NCBI GenBank assembly: GCA_963808545.1
Contig: CAWEGB010000008.1
Coordinates: 62,001-126,000 of the forward strand
Length of the DNA: 64,000 nt
Reading direction: 5' to 3'
Source: JACVRW01 sp963808545
GTDB taxonomy: Bacteria > Actinomycetota > Thermoleophilia > Solirubrobacterales > Thermoleophilaceae
The notes below the pieces were generated by a model that did no database searches, was not told the DNA's origin, and saw only the letters and a program-made list of their open reading frames with translations. Shown here piece by piece: positions 60,075-64,000 of the stretch. The position numbers and the translations under genes were made by a program. Numbering within the stretch: position 1 is the first letter of the stretch; every line of letters begins with the position of its first letter.

Positions 60075-60808
60075 TCGGCGTGAGCACCCTCACCCGTGTG
60101 ATGCGGGAGGTTCGCGAGGATCTGACCGCCGCGCAGGACCGTGACCCCGCTGCCCGCAGCGTGGGCCGCGGCGAGATGCTGCTCACCTACGGCGGCGTCC
60201 AGGCGCTCCTGTCGCACCGTATCTCCCATGCCATGCACGATGCGGGCGTCCCGTTGGCCCCGCGCGTGATGGCCAACGTGACCAAGATGGTCACCGGCAT
60301 CGAGATCCACCCCGCGGCCAGCATCGGGCGGGGCCTGTTCATCGACCACGGCTCCGGCGTGGTGATCGGGGAGACGGCCGAGGTGGGCGACGACGTGACC
60401 ATGTACCAGGGCACGACTCTGGGCGGCACCGGGTTCGCGCGCGGCAAGCGCCATCCCACCGTCGGCCATCAGGTCATGATCGGCGCCGGCGCGAAGCTGC
60501 TCGGCCCGATCGAGATCGGCGAGGGGGCAAAGATCGGGGCCAACTCGGTGGTGATCCACGACGTCCCCGCCAAGTCCACCGTGGTCGGCAACCCCGGCCA
60601 TCCGGTGCGCGTGGACGGCGTCAAGCCGAGCGGTCCCGATGCCGACTGGATTCATCTTCCCGATCCGGTGGCCGACGCCATCCGGGGCCTGGCCAACAGG
60701 CTCACCGAGGTCGAGGGGCTGATGGCCGAGCTCACCGGGCGCAAGCCGGAGGGGGCCGACATCAAGCCGCTCAAGAGCCGCCGCGGGCCGGATTCCGCCG
60801 GCGGCTAG
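60071..60808 (+). CDS. cysE: serine O-acetyltransferase
   Basis: 245 residues from a GTG overlapping cysK. N-terminal helical part (TLTRVMREVREDLTAAQDRDPAARS, RISHAMHDAGVPLAPR), then the left-handed beta-helix of hexapeptide repeats: TGIEIHPAASIGRGLFIDHGSGVVIGETAEVGD, LGGTGFARGKRHPTVGHQVMIGAGAKLLG, NSVV. It acetylates serine using acetyl-CoA. The last ~50 residues (WIHLPDPVADAIRGLANRLTE) differ from the short CysE tails that bind CysK. Confidence 0.93.
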   Translation: MIGVSTLTRVMREVREDLTAAQDRDPAARSVGRGEMLLTYGGVQALLSHRISHAMHDAGVPLAPRVMANVTKMVTGIEIHPAASIGRGLFIDHGSGVVIGETAEVGDDVTMYQGTTLGGTGFARGKRHPTVGHQVMIGAGAKLLGPIEIGEGAKIGANSVVIHDVPAKSTVVGNPGHPVRVDGVKPSGPDADWIHLPDPVADAIRGLANRLTEVEGLMAELTGRKPEGADIKPLKSRRGPDSAGG

Positions 60809-61677
60809 TAGTAGACCGACCGCGTGCGGTGGCGAGGGATCGCCTTGTACTCGGGGGCCTGGCCGCGGTTCCACAGCCAGACGTCGAGCACCCGCGGAGG
60901 CGTCCCGGTACGGGTGGCGAGCAGCTCGCAGGCGTGCAGCGCGCAGGCTCGGATCTCGCGTTCCTCCTGGCCCGGCGGGAGGAGCTCGCCGCCGTCGATG
61001 CGCGCCGCCAGCGCCGGGTCGTAGCGCAGCACGCCGTCCACCCGTAGGACGTGGGGGACGAGGTTGTCGGCAAAGATGGTCAGCCGGTCGAGGTCGGCGA
61101 ACTCGGCCACCCCGGCGAGGGCGAGGTCGTTAGCTGTGATCTGGGCGCGCTTGTAGAAGCCCGGGTCATCGAAGAAGGGCATGCCGGCGGCCAGGGTCCC
61201 GGCCAGCCGCTCCGCTGATCCCTCGGCCTGGCTCACCACCTCCAGGGCGTCGCGGCCGCCCAGGAAGGCGGCCAGATCGCGCAGGGCGGTGGCGTACAGG
61301 GCCATGAGCTCGTGCCCGGGCTGCTGGCCCAGCACCGCAGCCATGGTCTCCGCGTCCATGTCCGCGAGCTCCCGCCGGGTGAACGGACCGCTCTGCCGCC
61401 AGCGGTCGGCGAGCGCCCAGGCGACGGTGAAGTAGCCCGAGCAGCCGGCCCGTTTGCGCAGGGTGGGAAACCAGCCGGAGCCGAAGTTGACGGCGTCGAG
61501 GGTGAGGAGGTAGGCGGCCACATCCTCGTCGTCGCCCTCGAGGTAGTGCCGCTCCGAGTCCAGCCCGAGCGGCTCCGCCGGCTCGACCTCGCCGAGGGCG
61601 CCGAGGTCGATCGACACGTGGCGCGCGGCGGCGGCGACGGCGGCGCAACTCTCTCTCACCCCGGCCAGCAGTCCCAT
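60805..61677 (-). CDS. queuosine salvage protein (DUF2419, Qng1-like)
   Basis: 290 residues. Family pattern: YLLTLDAVNFGSGWFPTLRK near residue 60-75, FADNLVPHVLRVDGVLRYD, ELLPPGQEEREIRACALHACELL, and the ending LDVWLWNRGQAPEYKAIPRHRTRSVYY. Relatives (DUF2419/queuosine 5'-phosphate N-glycosylase) release queuine from queuosine for re-use. They are common in eukaryotes and found in some bacteria. No queuosine synthesis or Tgt gene is in this window. The end overlaps cysE by 4 nt. Confidence 0.85.
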   Translation of the reverse strand: MGLLAGVRESCAAVAAAARHVSIDLGALGEVEPAEPLGLDSERHYLEGDDEDVAAYLLTLDAVNFGSGWFPTLRKRAGCSGYFTVAWALADRWRQSGPFTRRELADMDAETMAAVLGQQPGHELMALYATALRDLAAFLGGRDALEVVSQAEGSAERLAGTLAAGMPFFDDPGFYKRAQITANDLALAGVAEFADLDRLTIFADNLVPHVLRVDGVLRYDPALAARIDGGELLPPGQEEREIRACALHACELLATRTGTPPRVLDVWLWNRGQAPEYKAIPRHRTRSVYY

Positions 61678-61759
61678 TGGCGCGCCAGGCTATGCCCTGG
61701 GCAACCGAGGGCGCACGAGGTCGCGTAGCTCACTCGACACCCGATCAAGGATGGATGGG

Positions 61760-62389
61760 ATGACGAAGCTCGCAAACCTTCGGCTGCTGGCCCTGGTGGC
61801 CGCTCTGGCGCTCACGCTGGTGGCCGTTGCCTGTGGCGACGACGACGAGGACGAAGGCGGCGGCTCGGCCGGTACCACCACTCAGGAAGAGACGATGGCC
61901 GAATCGCAGCCGCTCGAGCTGAACGGCGAGATGACGACGCTCGTGCTCGACCCTGGCACCGCCAAGGTGCTGACCGACAACAAGGTCAAGGTCGCGCCCG
62001 TGGATCCGGCCGCACCCGACGGTGACGGAATCGGCTTCCCGATCGCCGGCGGGACCGTCGACTCGGAGTCCCTGGCGGGAACGATCGATCACAGCGGCGG
62101 CCTGCGCTTCAGTGCCGGCGGCACGAACCTCGAGGTCACCGACTTCGTGGTCGACACCGAGGCCGGCACGCTGACCGCGACGGCCGGCGGGGCCGAGATC
62201 CCGCTGCTCGCGCTCGACCTCTCCGGACTCGAGCGCTCGATGGACGGCCAGGCGATCGTGGCCTCTGGCATCACCGCCGCGCTCACCGCCGACGCCGCGA
62301 AGGCGCTCAACGACACGTTCAAGGTCGAGCTGTTCGAAGAGGGCCTCGCCATCGGCGACGTGACGGTCACCGCCACGGCCGCTTCCTAG
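61760..62389 (+). CDS. lipoprotein with HtaA-like beta domain
   Basis: 209 residues. Signal with lipobox-like LVAVAC, then an acidic Gly-rich linker (GDDDEDEGGG). The body (LELNGEMTTLVLDPGTAKVLTDNKVKVAPVDPA, IGFPIAGGTVDSESLAGTIDHSGGLRFSAGG, LEVTDFVVDTEAGTLTATAGG) resembles HtaA-type domains, some of which bind haem in corynebacteria; here I cannot see the haem ligands for certain. Start chosen at the third ATG with AAGG 9 nt upstream. Confidence 0.7.
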   Translation: MTKLANLRLLALVAALALTLVAVACGDDDEDEGGGSAGTTTQEETMAESQPLELNGEMTTLVLDPGTAKVLTDNKVKVAPVDPAAPDGDGIGFPIAGGTVDSESLAGTIDHSGGLRFSAGGTNLEVTDFVVDTEAGTLTATAGGAEIPLLALDLSGLERSMDGQAIVASGITAALTADAAKALNDTFKVELFEEGLAIGDVTVTATAAS

Positions 62390-62422
62390 ACGGCGAGCAC
62401 GCGGTGCGTGCGAGCGGTTACC

Positions 62423-62428
62423 TACTCT
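62423..62428 (+). promoter_or_regulatory. leaderless-type -10 box
   Basis: TACTCT, 7 nt before the GTG at 62436. Confidence 0.4.
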
Positions 62429-62435
62429 GAGGCGG

Positions 62436-63269
62436 GTGCCGCCCGCGCTCGCCTGCCACCAGCTGTCGAAGCGGTACGGACCGACCCTCGCTCTGGCGGG
62501 GGTCGATCTGTCCGTGGAGCCCGGCGAGCTGCTCGGCCTGCTGGGTCCCAACGGCGCGGGCAAGTCCACGCTCACCAAGATCGTCACCGGCCTGGTGCGG
62601 CCGTCCGGAGGCCGGGCGGAGATCGAGGGTGCCGCGGCGGGCTCGCGCCCGGCGCGGGCGTCGATCGGCTATCTCGCCGAGTTGTTTCGCTTCCCGGAGT
62701 GGCTGTCGGCCGACGAGCTGCTGAGCCTGCACCAATCGCTCACCCGGTCAGCGGGCGGACCGAGTGAGCGCGCGGAGCTGCTCGAGCTGGTGGAGCTGGC
62801 CGACGCCCGCGAGACGCGCGTGGCCGCGATGTCCAAGGGCATGCAGCAGCGGTTGGGCATTGCGCAGGCGCTGGTGGGCTCCCCGCGGCTCCTGATGCTC
62901 GATGAGCCCACCAGCGCGCTCGACCCGGTGGGCCGGAGGATCGTTCGCGATCTGCTGGGCGAGCTGCGGGCGCGCGGCGTGGCCGTGGTGCTCAACTCGC
63001 ACCTCCTGAGCGAGGTCGAGCTCGTGTGCGACCGCGTCGCGATCATGAACGCCGGCCGGATCGTCGCCCGTGGGACGCCGGCCGAGCTGGCCGTGCCCCA
63101 GGGAGTGGAGGTGCAGACCGGTGCCGGCCTGCGCTCCTACCCGCGGGCTCGCCGGGAGGAGGTGCCCGGGATCGTGGCCGCTCTCGTCGACGCCGGGGAG
63201 GACGTGTACGAGGTGCGCGTGCTCTCCTCGAGCCTCGAGGACGCCTACCTCGAGGCGGTGGGCGCATGA
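62436..63269 (+). CDS. ABC transporter ATP-binding protein
   Basis: 277 residues from a GTG. Walker A GLLGPNGAGKSTL, signature MSKGMQQRLGIAQAL, Walker B LLMLDEPTSALDP and the switch His in VVLNSHLLSEVE. The order fits ABC-2 type exporters (CcmA/NatA/NosF-like) with a C-terminal extension of ~70 residues. It is coupled to the permease gene by a 4-nt overlap. Substrate unknown. Confidence 0.93.
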   Translation: MPPALACHQLSKRYGPTLALAGVDLSVEPGELLGLLGPNGAGKSTLTKIVTGLVRPSGGRAEIEGAAAGSRPARASIGYLAELFRFPEWLSADELLSLHQSLTRSAGGPSERAELLELVELADARETRVAAMSKGMQQRLGIAQALVGSPRLLMLDEPTSALDPVGRRIVRDLLGELRARGVAVVLNSHLLSEVELVCDRVAIMNAGRIVARGTPAELAVPQGVEVQTGAGLRSYPRARREEVPGIVAALVDAGEDVYEVRVLSSSLEDAYLEAVGA

Positions 63270-64000
63270 ACGACGTCCTGGTGGTCGCTCGCTACGCGAT
63301 GCGCGAATGCGTGCGGCGCCGCGTGATCCCGGTGGTGCTGGTGCTCACGGTCGGCTTCCTGGCTCTCTACGGGCTCGGATCCGACGTGGCCTTCCGCGAG
63401 GTGGAGCGCTTCGGCGGCCAGCAGCAGGTCGATGAGCGCGTTCTCACCGGCTCGACACTGTTCGGGCTGGCCATGTTCACCACTCTCTTCCTAGGCGCCG
63501 TGCTGGCCGCTTTCCTCACTCTGGGCGTGGTCCGCGGCGACGCGGAGCGCGGGCTGCTGCAGCCGCTGGTGGTGCGGCCTGTGGGCCGCACGAGCCTTCT
63601 GCTGGGCCGCTTCGGCGGCGCCGCGGTCGTGTGCGCCCTGTACGTCGGCGTGGTCTACCTCGCCGCGATGGTCATCACCGGAGTCACCGGCGACTGGTGG
63701 CCCGACAGCCCGGTGCTGCCGGGCCTGGGCCTGATGGCGGGCGTGCTGGTGATCGCGGGGCTGTCGCTGCTCGGCTCGATCTTCCTGTCCTCGACCGCCA
63801 ACGGGATCGCCGTGTTCATGCTCTTCGGAGCCGGCCTGGCCGCCGGCCTCCTGGGCCAGATCGGCGACGCGCTCGACGTGGACACGCTCGAGAACGTCGC
63901 CCAGGTCACGGCCTGGCTGCTGCCGTTCGAGGCGCTATACCAGGCCGGGCTCGACTCGCTGACCGAGGACGCCCGAGGCGTGACCGGAGTGATCGTGCAG
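63266..64000 (+). CDS. ABC-2 type permease, cut by the window end
   Basis: 245 residues are visible from the ATG; the gene continues past the end. An early cytosolic helix (MRECVRRRVIPVVLVLTVGFLALYGLG), then helices TLFGLAMFTTLFLGAVLAAFLTLG, CALYVGVVYLAAMVITG, VLVIAGLSLLGSIFLSS and GIAVFMLFGAGLAAGLLG. GDAERGLLQPLVVRPVGRT is typical of NosY/ABC-2 permeases. It works with the ATPase just upstream. Confidence 0.88.
   Translation, partial: MNDVLVVARYAMRECVRRRVIPVVLVLTVGFLALYGLGSDVAFREVERFGGQQQVDERVLTGSTLFGLAMFTTLFLGAVLAAFLTLGVVRGDAERGLLQPLVVRPVGRTSLLLGRFGGAAVVCALYVGVVYLAAMVITGVTGDWWPDSPVLPGLGLMAGVLVIAGLSLLGSIFLSSTANGIAVFMLFGAGLAAGLLGQIGDALDVDTLENVAQVTAWLLPFEALYQAGLDSLTEDARGVTGVIVQ

Overview
High-GC chromosomal DNA of an actinobacterium. 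Gene order (infC-rpmI-rplT, then an RNA methyltransferase, pheS-pheT and argC-argJ-argB-argD), many GTG/TTG starts, 4-nt ATGA/GTGA overlaps and frequent leaderless promoters all fit Actinomycetota. The overall flavour (HDOD-LuxR regulator, Rrf2 protein ending MYYI, ArgCJBD directly after PheT) suggests Thermoleophilia/Solirubrobacterales, but that is an inference from gene style and not a phylogenetic result.

Layout. 1-7102 is an accessory region: a secreted vanadium-haloperoxidase-like protein, a DUF2188 protein, two small secreted proteins sharing a C-terminal motif, a PQQ-propeller lipoprotein and a 5'-truncated tyrosine recombinase that ends beside a 3' fragment of a tRNA-Cys gene, i.e. 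a likely integration scar. 7155-15101 is core/metabolic: DHA2-type exporter, DUF485 + acetate symporter, acetyl-CoA synthetase and two NAD-dependent epimerases. 15069-24913 carries a glycosyltransferase, a tRNA-Val, a metallophosphoesterase, a PhoU-like protein, a PLP enzyme, a metallo-beta-lactamase-fold hydrolase, fumarylacetoacetase and thrS. 24962-36407 is the translation and arginine block: infC, rpmI, rplT, trmH-like, pheST, argCJBD and argG, with a deleted methyltransferase between argD and argG. 37199-40672 is dnaE. 41110-53154 holds a flippase-like membrane protein, FkbM methyltransferase, DUF1707 protein, endonuclease IV, gltX, an HDOD-LuxR regulator, an FeS-type photolyase (frameshifted), a molybdopterin oxidoreductase, an orphan histidine kinase, a VanZ protein and an Rrf2 regulator.

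53139-56976 is a second accessory region, bounded and divided by three copies of a 15-16 bp sequence that equals the 3' end of the rrf2 gene. It contains two SnoaL-like proteins, a small secreted protein, a third member of the C-terminal-motif secreted family and several gene remnants. 56981-59096 encodes three Lys/Ser/Ala-rich proteins: a DUF892 protein with a 21-bp-repeat-encoded basic tail and two paralogous basic proteins with a glycine-rich hydrophobic segment. The window ends with cysK-cysE, a queuosine-salvage protein, a lipoprotein and the start of an ABC exporter.

The most notable signals are: (i) two islets at different integration sites carrying related cargo (C-terminal-motif secreted proteins and DUF2188 genes); (ii) a recurring TAnnnT box 6-10 nt before start codons without a Shine-Dalgarno sequence, including overlapping back-to-back copies between divergent genes; (iii) a 30-bp dyad between infC and rpmI; (iv) the H1-like basic protein cluster; (v) three reading-frame breaks in otherwise well-preserved genes.
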